From Blautia glucerasea (GTDB lineage: Bacteria; Bacillota; Clostridia; Lachnospirales; Lachnospiraceae): a stretch of DNA of 64,000 bases. Numbering within the stretch: position 1 is the stretch's first letter; each line of letters begins with the position of its first letter. Position numbers and translations under genes: made by a program. The stretch is taken from assembly GCF_020537505.1 (NCBI RefSeq), contig NZ_JAJBMO010000009.1, positions 76,017 to 140,016 of the forward strand, in the 5' to 3' direction. This document shows positions 23,818-31,776 of this stretch, one piece after another. The notes beneath the pieces are model-generated. The model did no database searches and was not told where the DNA came from. It worked only from the letters and a program-made list of their open reading frames with translations.

Positions 23818-25269
23818 ATGAAAACAAAGCAGGCTGTAAATCCGTACCTGCCAAGCTGGGAATATGTGCCGGATGCAGAACCGCATATTGTAGACGGGCG
23901 TGTATACATATATGGTTCTCATGATCTTTTTAACGGCTTGAATTTCTGTCTGGGCGATTATGTATGCTGGTCAGCACCGGTGGACGATCTGGGCAACTGG
24001 CGTTATGAGGGTGTTATTTTCAAAAGAGAGCAGGATCCGGCAGCACCGAAGATCCGTCTTACAAATGGTCTGGCAGCACCGGATATGATCCAGGGACCGG
24101 ACGGAAGATTTTATCTTTACTATTTCATGGGCGGTACAAAGATGATCTCTGTGGCTGTCTGTGACAAGCCGGCAGGCAAATATGAATTCTATGGTTATGT
24201 AAAATATGCAGACGGCACACCGATCGGTAAGAAGAATGAGCCGTTGCAGTTTGACCCGGGTATTTTCATGGACGACGACGGAAGACTGTATCTCTACAGT
24301 GGCTTCGCCCTTCAGGGAAATCCACTTCTGCTGGACGGTTCCAAGCCAACAGAGCATGGTTCCATGTGCTTCGAGTTGGATCCTGCAGATATGCTCACTG
24401 TAAAAATGGGACCGAAATACATCGGAATTGCCAGTGAGAAAGAAGCGCCGGGAACCTCCTACGAGGGACATCCGTTCCTGGAGGCAAGTTCCATGCGTAA
24501 ATTCAATGGAACCTATTATTTCATCTACAGTTCCCTGAACAGCCATGAGCTTTGCTATGCAACCAGCGATAATCCTACCGGTGGATTTGAGTTTGGCGGT
24601 GTTCTGGTCAGCAACGGAGACATCGGCCTTCCGGGAATTACAGATGTGAAAAACGCAAGAAACTGCACTGGAAATACTCACGGAAGTCTGATCGAGATCA
24701 ACGGAAGCTATTACGTTTTCTATCACAGACACAGCAACCGTAAGCAGTCCTCCCGTCAGGCATGTGCTGAGCGGATCCGTTTCGAGGAAGGCAAATTTTA
24801 TCAGGCAGAGATGACCTCCTGCGGTCTGAACGACGGACCACTTAAGGGAAAAGGAAACTATCCTTCCTACATTGCCTGCAACATATATGGTAAAAAAGGA
24901 ACCCGTTTCTTAAGCATGATCAAGCATCCAAAGTCTGGTCATCCATATCTGACTCAGGATGGAAAAGACCGTGAGCTGGGACCAGACCAGTATGTGGCAA
25001 ATATGTGCGACGGAGCTGTTGCGGGCTTCAAGTATTTTGATCTGCGTGAGACTTCAAAGGTTCGCATTAACATTAAGGGAAAAGCAACTGGAGTTGTTTA
25101 TGTGACTACAGAGGAAGGCGGCAAGCCAGTGGCAAAGATCCAGGTGAAGCCTTGCAAAGAGCAGCATGGCTTTGCAGCTGATTTAAGCGGACTTGGCGAG
25201 AAGGAAGCTCTGTATTTCAGCTACAAGGGAACTGGTGCGTTTGACTTTATGTCTTTTGACCTGAAGTAA
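23818..25269 (+). CDS. Intracellular GH43-family glycosidase
   Basis: This 483-residue glycoside hydrolase family 43 protein is predicted to cleave arabinose- or xylose-containing oligosaccharides. The five-bladed propeller motifs are seen: AEPHIVDGRVYIYGSHD (base Asp), GLAAPDMIQGPDGRFYLYY, FDPGIFMDDDGRLYLYSG, and EGHPFLEASSMRKFNGTYYF carrying the acid Glu. A C-terminal beta-sandwich (about 390-483) follows. There is no signal peptide. ATG 23818 has GGAGG at 23805-23809; the frame is open to a TTG at 23803, which is not a credible start. The symporter gene follows after about 110 bases, so import followed by cytoplasmic cleavage is likely. Confidence 0.88.
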   Translation: MKTKQAVNPYLPSWEYVPDAEPHIVDGRVYIYGSHDLFNGLNFCLGDYVCWSAPVDDLGNWRYEGVIFKREQDPAAPKIRLTNGLAAPDMIQGPDGRFYLYYFMGGTKMISVAVCDKPAGKYEFYGYVKYADGTPIGKKNEPLQFDPGIFMDDDGRLYLYSGFALQGNPLLLDGSKPTEHGSMCFELDPADMLTVKMGPKYIGIASEKEAPGTSYEGHPFLEASSMRKFNGTYYFIYSSLNSHELCYATSDNPTGGFEFGGVLVSNGDIGLPGITDVKNARNCTGNTHGSLIEINGSYYVFYHRHSNRKQSSRQACAERIRFEEGKFYQAEMTSCGLNDGPLKGKGNYPSYIACNIYGKKGTRFLSMIKHPKSGHPYLTQDGKDRELGPDQYVANMCDGAVAGFKYFDLRETSKVRINIKGKATGVVYVTTEEGGKPVAKIQVKPCKEQHGFAADLSGLGEKEALYFSYKGTGAFDFMSFDLK

Positions 25270-25378
25270 AAACACCTTAAAAAGCAAGAAATACTTTATC
25301 TGCTAATAGCAGACAAAGTTTAAATAAAAGGGAAAAGAGTTTATCTTAAGAGTCAAATAAACCCAGGAGGCGAAACAC

Positions 25379-26953
25379 TTGAACATTACTAATTTTGCAA
25401 AAAAAGTTGCAGAAAAGCCGGTTTTCAAAACCCGTATCAAATCCAGTGAGGTAAAGATCCCGGAGATGATCATCGGCTATTTTCTGGCTCCGTTTTGCGC
25501 CATGTTTGCCAACTCCATTTTTGGTGCTTATCTGAACCGTTATTATGTGGATGTACTTGGCTGGACAAAATTCGGGGCATTTGCCACACTTCTGCCTATG
25601 GTATCCGTGATCTTCGTAGTTCTCGGAAACCTGATGATTGGGCAGTGGATCGACAATACCAGAAGCACCCAGGGAAAAGCAAGGCCATACCTGATTCTTG
25701 CTGCTCCTATGCTGATCGTGGCGATCATTCTTATGTTTATGACACCAACCAGAGGCAACAATGCCATTCAGATGATCTGGATTGCAGTGTCCTATAACCT
25801 GTATTATGCACTTGCATATCCATGCTTTTACTGTGCACACAGCTCCATGGTTTCTCTTTCCACCAGAAATTCTGAGAGCCGTGGACTTCTTGCAACACTG
25901 TCAAACGCAGCCATGGTTGCTTCAGCAGGAGTTGGAGCCAGCATTCTGGTACCAATCCTTCTTCAGAGCTACCTGTTCGTGACAAAGGATGGCGGAATCG
26001 ATGTGGATGCCAGCTATGCACATTGGAGAGTGATTTCCATCGTGCTTTGCCTGGTAAGTGCGTTTGGATGTCTGCTGGAGTACTATTTCACAAGAGAGCG
26101 TATTACAGAAGAGACCATCGACCTGAATGTGAAAGAAGAGAAGCTTCCGCTGAAAAAGCAGCTGGAGGGCTGTATCCACAACAAATACTGGTGGATCATC
26201 ATTCTCTACTTCCTGATTTTCCAGTTTGGTCAGCTGATCAAAAACAGTTCCATGAGCTTCTATGTAAGATGGATGTTTGACAACGTAATTAATTCTGCCA
26301 ATCCGGAGCAGACTTCCGGAACGCTGATGTCCACACTTGGTCTGGTTGGCGGAATTCCGACTGCAATCGGTATGGTGGTGGCCTGGCCCATCGCCCGTAA
26401 GCTGGGTAAAAAGAGAGCTGTTGTTTCCGGACTCTGCTTCTCCGTTGTAGGAGGTCTGGTATGCTTCGTAAATGTCAACAGCTTTGGACTGGTTGCTACC
26501 AGTATGGTTCTGAAGGGAATTGGAAGCATCCCGGCTATGTACGTAACTATGGCACTTCTTTCCGATGTACTGGATCATCTGGAAGCGAAAAATGGTTTTC
26601 GAAGTGACGGATTTACCATGTCTGTTTACAGCTCTATTATGGTAGGCCTTAGCGGACTTTGCATCGGTGTGCTGAACAGCCTTCTTACATTTGCAGGCTA
26701 CAGCAACACAGGTATTGCCTGCAATCCGCAGACTCTGGAGATCATCGACAATGTGACAAATTACACAGGCCAGATCGTGTACCGCCAGATGGGCGGCGTG
26801 GAGCAGGTACTTGCATTTGCATTCCTTGCTGCGGACGTGATCACATATGCGATCGTTATCATTCTTATGAGCCGCCTGGATGTGGAAAAACACATCGAAG
26901 AGGACCAGAAAAAGATCAAAGAGAATCAGAAGAAAGCAGCAGAAGGAAAGTAA
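25379..26953 (+). CDS. GPH-family sugar:cation symporter (MelB/XynP-like)
   Basis: This 524-residue transporter has about 12 TM helices. It belongs to the glycoside-pentoside-hexuronide family, which imports di- and oligosaccharides with Na+ or H+. It shows the family-like segments NRYYVDVLGWTKFGAFATLLP and WIDNTRSTQGKARPYLILAAP. The start is TTG at 25379 with AGGAGG at 25365-25370 eight bases upstream; no ATG with an RBS lies within the first helix. It probably feeds the GH43. Substrate unknown. Confidence 0.88.
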   Translation: MNITNFAKKVAEKPVFKTRIKSSEVKIPEMIIGYFLAPFCAMFANSIFGAYLNRYYVDVLGWTKFGAFATLLPMVSVIFVVLGNLMIGQWIDNTRSTQGKARPYLILAAPMLIVAIILMFMTPTRGNNAIQMIWIAVSYNLYYALAYPCFYCAHSSMVSLSTRNSESRGLLATLSNAAMVASAGVGASILVPILLQSYLFVTKDGGIDVDASYAHWRVISIVLCLVSAFGCLLEYYFTRERITEETIDLNVKEEKLPLKKQLEGCIHNKYWWIIILYFLIFQFGQLIKNSSMSFYVRWMFDNVINSANPEQTSGTLMSTLGLVGGIPTAIGMVVAWPIARKLGKKRAVVSGLCFSVVGGLVCFVNVNSFGLVATSMVLKGIGSIPAMYVTMALLSDVLDHLEAKNGFRSDGFTMSVYSSIMVGLSGLCIGVLNSLLTFAGYSNTGIACNPQTLEIIDNVTNYTGQIVYRQMGGVEQVLAFAFLAADVITYAIVIILMSRLDVEKHIEEDQKKIKENQKKAAEGK

Positions 26954-26994
26954 AAAAAGGCGACTGCCGTACGGGACTTTCATTGAAATTATAA

Positions 26995-27023
26995 TTGTTT
27001 CAGAACCTGTTTCCTGTTATACT
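26995..27023 (+). promoter_or_regulatory. Promoter of the second two-component operon
   Basis: -35 TTGTTT (26995-27000), a 17-base spacer, extended -10 TGT-TATACT (box 27018-27023). A terminator hairpin follows within about 30 bases of the predicted start. Confidence 0.6.
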
Positions 27024-27055
27024 ATTACTATCTTTAGTTCGTGCAAGTGCTTCCG

Positions 27056-27097
27056 GCCTTCTGGTGCAGCTGTCACTGCACTGGAGGGCTGTTTTTT
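27056..27097 (+). terminator. Terminator or attenuator before the second LytTR regulator
   Basis: Bases 27056-27069 (GCCTTCTGGTGCAG) pair with 27076-27089 (CTGCACTGGAGGGC) allowing G-U pairs, then TGTTTTTT. It ends the GPH transcript. It also lies in the leader driven by the promoter at 26995, where it may attenuate. Confidence 0.75.
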
Positions 27098-27150
27098 GTA
27101 TAGCGGCATTTTCATATAACAACGATCAACAGGACGGGTGAGAAACAACT

Positions 27151-27861
27151 ATGATAAGAATTGCAATTGTGGAAGACGACCGGCACGACCGGGAGGCTTT
27201 GAAAAAATGCCTGAGCCGTTATGAGAAAGAGAATCAGGTGAAATTTTCTCTCACGGAATTTCAGGATGGGGAAGATATTGTGACGGATTACACTGCCAGC
27301 TATGATCTTATTATTCTGGACATTGAGATGGCTTTTCTAAACGGAATGAAGGCGGCGGAGAAAATCCGTGAACTGGATACAAACGTGATCATTATTTTTA
27401 TTACCAACATGCCCCAGTACGCCATTCAGGGGTACAAGGTGAATGCGCTGGATTATATTCTGAAGCCCATTTCCTATTTCTCATTTTCTGAGAGCATGGC
27501 AAGGGCCCTGACTAAGGTGAAGACACCGGAGAAAGAGTATATTACCATTGTCTTAAAAGGTGGGAAAAAGAAGCTGGATGTGGCGCGGATCTGCTATGTG
27601 GAGGTGCAGGATCACGTTCTGATCTATCATACACTGGACGGGGATTTTGAAACAAAGGGCACCATGCGTGATACAGACAATCAATTTGACCCGAAGAAAT
27701 ATTTTCGGTGCAACCGCTGTTATCTGGTAAATCTGGAATTCGTGGAGACCTACCAGGGCAGCGATATTATGGTAAATGGCGACACTATTCAGGTGAGCCG
27801 GAGCAGGCGCAAGCCGTTTTTGGATGCCCTGAATGAGTATATGAATGAGGTGGGAAAATGA
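27151..27861 (+). CDS. LytTR-family response regulator (second copy)
   Basis: This 236-residue regulator is a paralogue of the one at 1671-2384. The receiver domain has E8-D9-D10, phosphoacceptor D57 in ILDIEMA, and FITNMPQYAIQGYKVNALDYILKP. The LytTR domain (about 135-230) has VEVQDHVLIYHTLDGDFETKG, CNRCYLVNL and VSRSRRK. The RBS is a modest GGTGAG. It overlaps the kinase gene by 4 bases, which implies translational coupling. Confidence 0.9.
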   Translation: MIRIAIVEDDRHDREALKKCLSRYEKENQVKFSLTEFQDGEDIVTDYTASYDLIILDIEMAFLNGMKAAEKIRELDTNVIIIFITNMPQYAIQGYKVNALDYILKPISYFSFSESMARALTKVKTPEKEYITIVLKGGKKKLDVARICYVEVQDHVLIYHTLDGDFETKGTMRDTDNQFDPKKYFRCNRCYLVNLEFVETYQGSDIMVNGDTIQVSRSRRKPFLDALNEYMNEVGK

Positions 27862-29186
27862 GCGGCACAGTGGTGAATACTCCGGGGTATTATTACGCCA
27901 TTTCTTACTGGCTGTCTGCGTCGGTGATGATTTTTGTGCAGGGGTGTGGAAAAATAGACCTATGGAAATATCTGTACAGTGTGCTTAGTTTTATCAGTAT
28001 TTTTACAGTTATGTTTTTCACGGATGGAATAAAACAGATCTTTTTTATGCCTCTTATGATATGCGTTTTTGGGCTTATGCTATTGTATATGAAGATGGCA
28101 GGAGAGCTTCCATGGCGTGAAACCGGATTTTATTGTGCGAAAGCATTTATCAATGCGGAGTTTGCTGCTTCTTTGTGCTGGCAGATCCATTATTTTTATA
28201 CAGGGGATTTCAGCGGCCTGATGAAGGGAACTTCAGAGCAGACTGCCTGGCGGCTCCTGCATATGGTAGTGATTTATGCAGTGATGTACATTTTGGTCTA
28301 CCTGATCGAACGCTACCTAAAAAAGGATATTGAGGAATTACAGATTACCCGCAGAGAATTGCTGGTTGTGTATTTTGTAGTGATCGTTGTGTATTGCATC
28401 AGCAATGTAAGCTATGTGGATGTAAAAAGTATTTTCAGCGGCGGTACAGCCATGGACGTTTTTATCATCCGTACCCTGGCTGATCTTAGCGGAATGGCAG
28501 TGCTTTATGCCTATCACATTCAGGTAAAAGAAATCCAGATGAGATTCGAGAAGGACACCCTTCAGAATATTACAAATATGCAGTACCAGAACTACAAGCT
28601 TTCCAAGGAAAGCATTGATATTGTCAATCAGAAATATCACGACCTGAAGCACCAGATAAACCTTTTGAAAACCGGCGCAGACACGGAAAAGGCAGGGGAA
28701 TATCTGGAGCAGATGGAACGGGAAATCAAGATTTACGAGACACAGAATAAAACGGGAAACAAGGTTCTGGACACGATTCTTACCAGTAAGAGCATGCATT
28801 GCCAGCGACATGGCATTGAATTGAAATTTATGGGTGAGGGACAGCTTTTGAATTTTATGGAAGATATGGACATTAGTGCCCTTTTTGGAAATATGCTGGA
28901 TAATGCCATTGAGAGTGTGGTGAAGATCAAGGATCGCCAGAAGCGCCTGATTTCCATTCATGTGATACAGGAAAGGCAGTTTATCCGTATCCGTACTGAG
29001 AATTACTGTGAAGAGGACGTTCAGTTTCAGGATGGACTTCCCGTTACCACAAAGAAGGATAAAAGGTTCCATGGATATGGGACGAAGAGTATAAAAAAAA
29101 TCGTGGAGAAGTATGGCGGATCGGTTATGGCTGGCAAGACAGATAACTGGTTTGAATTGAAGATACTGATTCCGATGAAAGGTTAA
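27858..29186 (+). CDS. GHKL sensor histidine kinase (second copy)
   Basis: This 442-residue membrane kinase has about six N-terminal hydrophobic helices, a coiled linker and phosphoacceptor H261 in YHDLKHQ. The ATPase domain has MLDNAIES and FHGYGTKSIKKIVEKYGG. Architecture and motifs match the kinase at 2396-3712, so the two systems arose by duplication. ATG overlaps the regulator stop (ATGA). The GH78-like gene starts 14 bases after its stop and should be co-transcribed, linking the sensor to glycan metabolism. Confidence 0.9.
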   Translation: MSGTVVNTPGYYYAISYWLSASVMIFVQGCGKIDLWKYLYSVLSFISIFTVMFFTDGIKQIFFMPLMICVFGLMLLYMKMAGELPWRETGFYCAKAFINAEFAASLCWQIHYFYTGDFSGLMKGTSEQTAWRLLHMVVIYAVMYILVYLIERYLKKDIEELQITRRELLVVYFVVIVVYCISNVSYVDVKSIFSGGTAMDVFIIRTLADLSGMAVLYAYHIQVKEIQMRFEKDTLQNITNMQYQNYKLSKESIDIVNQKYHDLKHQINLLKTGADTEKAGEYLEQMEREIKIYETQNKTGNKVLDTILTSKSMHCQRHGIELKFMGEGQLLNFMEDMDISALFGNMLDNAIESVVKIKDRQKRLISIHVIQERQFIRIRTENYCEEDVQFQDGLPVTTKKDKRFHGYGTKSIKKIVEKYGGSVMAGKTDNWFELKILIPMKG

Positions 29187-29200
29187 TGGAGGAATAATAA

Positions 29201-30784
29201 ATGCCATCATATAGTATTATTGATAATTTTGAAATCCACAAAAACAACCGTTTTCTGGAGATTGCAGAGTCTCTGAAACCGGAGCTTTATCATAAGGAAA
29301 TAAAAGCGGCAAAAGAGATCATGGTGGGAAAAGACCGCCAGATGCGGACTGTGGTGGCAGAAGAGCACCCAATTGAAAACCTGTATGTAAAATCCTTAAA
29401 AAGAGATGACACCGTATTTGTAGATTTCGGGGATCACGCAGTGGGCTATGTGACTCTGGAACTGAGCAAAACCGGAAGTCACCAGGATGCGCCGGTTTAT
29501 TTTTACCTGAAATTTGGTGAGCGCCTGGAAGAGATGACCGATAAGACCGCAGATTATGATGGCTGGCTCAGCCGTGGCTGGATCCAGGAAGAATATATCC
29601 ATGTGGATGTGCTTCCGGCGAAGGTGAAGCTGCCAAGAAGATATTCCTTCCGTTACATGGAGCTTCGTGTGATCGATACTTCTGCCAAGTTTCAGCTGAA
29701 GATTGACGGAATTTCCTGCGACACCGTTTCCGCGGTTAATATGGATTCTGTAGAAAACATTGATTTTGGTGATCCTCTGCTGAACCAGATCGACCTGGTA
29801 AGCCGCAAAACGCTGAAAGAATGTATGCAGGATGTTTTTGAGGACGGACCGAAGCGTGACCGCAGAATGTGGCTTGGTGATCTGAGGCTTCAGGCCAGAG
29901 CCAATTATTACACCTTCAAGAATTATGACCTTGCGAAACGCTGTATGTACATTTTCGCAGGGCTGCTTTTTAACGAGGGAAAATTAAGCGCCTGTGTATT
30001 CACAGAGCCGGATATGGAACCGGATGACACTTACCTCCTGGACTATGCTCTATTTTTCACGTCAGTGCTTCTGGATTATTATGAGGCAACTGGTGATCTG
30101 GAAACCCTCAAGGATCTTTATGAGGTAGCGGTTGATCAGATCCGCATTGCCATGACACAGCTCAATGAAAAAAATGTTGTGGAGGATTTAGGAGATGCAT
30201 TCTGGTGCTTCCTGGACTGGGGCGATGGCCTGAATAAGCAGGCTGGTGCCACTGCTGTGCTGATCTATTGCATCCGTTATGGAATCCGCCTTGCCAGGAT
30301 TCTGGATAAGCAAGAGGATATCAAGTTGCTGGAAGAGAAGCAGGCCATGCTGAAGCAGGCTGCTGTGAAAGAGTTCTGGGATGAAAACCTTGGAATGTTC
30401 GTAAGCGGTCCGGATCGTCAGGCTTCCTGGGCAACCCAGATCTGGATGATCCTTGCCCGCGTCTTTGACAAAGAGACCAACCGCAAGCTGATCCACCATG
30501 TTATGGAAGTAAATCCGCGAATCCGCATGGTAACTCCATACATGTATCACCATTATATTGATGCGCTCATCCGCTGTGATGAGAAAGAGCTTGCCTTAGA
30601 AGAAATGAAACGTTACTGGGGCGAGATGATCCACGACGGCGCTGACACCTTCTGGGAACTGTATAATCCGTACAACCGGGAGGAATCTCCCTACGGTTCC
30701 AGCATGGTCAACAGCTATTGTCACGCGTGGAGCTGCACACCGACGTACTTCCTTAGAAAATTTTATATGGGTGATGGGAAATAG
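29201..30784 (+). CDS. Intracellular GH78-like protein lacking the usual catalytic Glu
   Basis: This 527-residue protein has an N-terminal beta-sandwich (about 1-180) and an (alpha/alpha)6 barrel resembling the alpha-L-rhamnosidase six-hairpin domain. Recognisable segments are EDGPKRDRRMWLGDLRLQA (residues about 215-233), FWCFLDWGDGL, and a final MVNSYCHAWSCTPTYFLR. It has no signal peptide. In the canonical GH78 motif DERxGWTGD the Glu is the acid; here that position is R221. Either another residue acts, the enzyme has a different specificity, or it is a non-hydrolytic relative. GGAGG precedes ATG 29201. It is the third gene of the second LytTR operon. Confidence 0.8.
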   Translation: MPSYSIIDNFEIHKNNRFLEIAESLKPELYHKEIKAAKEIMVGKDRQMRTVVAEEHPIENLYVKSLKRDDTVFVDFGDHAVGYVTLELSKTGSHQDAPVYFYLKFGERLEEMTDKTADYDGWLSRGWIQEEYIHVDVLPAKVKLPRRYSFRYMELRVIDTSAKFQLKIDGISCDTVSAVNMDSVENIDFGDPLLNQIDLVSRKTLKECMQDVFEDGPKRDRRMWLGDLRLQARANYYTFKNYDLAKRCMYIFAGLLFNEGKLSACVFTEPDMEPDDTYLLDYALFFTSVLLDYYEATGDLETLKDLYEVAVDQIRIAMTQLNEKNVVEDLGDAFWCFLDWGDGLNKQAGATAVLIYCIRYGIRLARILDKQEDIKLLEEKQAMLKQAAVKEFWDENLGMFVSGPDRQASWATQIWMILARVFDKETNRKLIHHVMEVNPRIRMVTPYMYHHYIDALIRCDEKELALEEMKRYWGEMIHDGADTFWELYNPYNREESPYGSSMVNSYCHAWSCTPTYFLRKFYMGDGK

Positions 30785-30796
30785 AATTGAGAAAGA

Positions 30797-30824
30797 GGGT
30801 CTTGCAGAAATGCAGGATCCTTTT
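30797..30824 (+). terminator. Terminator of the second LytTR-GH78-like operon
   Basis: A 10-bp stem with two G-U pairs, GGGTCTTGCA against TGCAGGATCC, has a GAAA loop and is followed by TTTT. Confidence 0.8.
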
Positions 30825-30894
30825 GCACACCCCACTTTGCGGTATGTTTTGTCCGGATTTGGTTGTCGCAGTTAGTATATGGAGAGGTTAGCAT

Positions 30895-30927
30895 TAAAAT
30901 AGCCCTGCCATTTATGAAGGCAGGGCT
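30895..30927 (-). terminator. Terminator of the small membrane protein gene
   Basis: AGCCCTGCC (30901-30909) and GGCAGGGCT (30919-30927) form a perfect stem; on the minus strand ATTTTAA follows. Confidence 0.75.
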
Positions 30928-30934
30928 GAAATAA

Positions 30935-31438
30935 TTATTTCTTCTTATTTTTCTTAGATTTCCTGCTCTCGTTCTGAGCAGTCTGAGCTTCCTCAGCAGA
31001 TTTCTTAAAGCGTGCGAAAAATCCTTTTTTCTTTTTAACCGGAGCATCCAGGTTACCACGGATACCTTTCACACCTACTATGTAAAGTCCGCTTACTTCA
31101 GCCTTGATCTCCTTCTTTACAGGAATAAGGTCGAATACCTTCTCGTCTGCAATGAGAATGGAAATCTTCGGTCCAACCTTTGCCTTAACAATGGGCATCT
31201 TGGAACGGCGGAGAAGCTTCGGTGTCTGGTCAATGACCATCTGTGGGAGACCAGATTCCTTAAGTGGCATTCTCTTCTTATCAATAACGAGCATGGAAAC
31301 GGTCTGTTTACTTGCCTCGATCTGTGCCTGCTGTTCTTCCTGTTTCTTCTGGGTCTTCTTGCCAAAAAAATACAAACCAATCAGTAATCCAATGAGGATT
31401 ACGAGAATCACCAGAAGGACGATTGTTACTGGATGCAT
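30935..31438 (-). CDS. Small single-pass membrane protein, unknown function
   Basis: This 167-residue protein starts MHPVTIVLLVILVILIGLL, one N-terminal TM helix (about residues 3-25). A short coiled Lys/Gln/Glu region and a cytosolic-looking beta-rich domain (about 45-130) follow, ending in a strongly basic Lys/Arg tail. I do not recognise the family. ATG 31438 has AGGAGG at 31450-31445; a longer frame to 31486 lacks an RBS. It is transcribed alone and divergently from the deacetylase gene. Confidence 0.75.
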   Translation of the reverse strand: MHPVTIVLLVILVILIGLLIGLYFFGKKTQKKQEEQQAQIEASKQTVSMLVIDKKRMPLKESGLPQMVIDQTPKLLRRSKMPIVKAKVGPKISILIADEKVFDLIPVKKEIKAEVSGLYIVGVKGIRGNLDAPVKKKKGFFARFKKSAEEAQTAQNESRKSKKNKKK

Positions 31439-31549
31439 ACTTATCCTCCTACATATAAAGTTTCTTAATAACGATTCAGCCTGCATGATTCCGCAAAGTG
31501 TGTAACGGGAAATGCACTGAACAGTTACGTTTCTTATTACATAAGTTAC

Positions 31550-31578
31550 ATTTTAACATCATTTTTTACAAAAGGCAA
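31550..31578 (-). promoter_or_regulatory. Promoter of the small membrane protein gene
   Basis: On the minus strand: -35 TTGCCT (31578-31573), a 17-base spacer, -10 TAAAAT (31555-31550). The rest of the 338-base divergent gap holds only a lone TATAAT (31645-31650) facing the deacetylase gene. Confidence 0.6.
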
Positions 31579-31776
31579 TTACAATTAGAAAATATTAACA
31601 CCAGATAATGCAAAGGAGAGGTAGTAATTAAAGGAAATTTCATGTATAATGAAATCTGCTGGTTACAAAATGGATAAGATTGTCTGATATGGTTAAAATG
31701 TTAATGTCAGAGAAGGTTTGCACAGGGTGTGAACAGCAGCATATGAGGGGAACTGACAGATAAGGAGTTATAGAAT

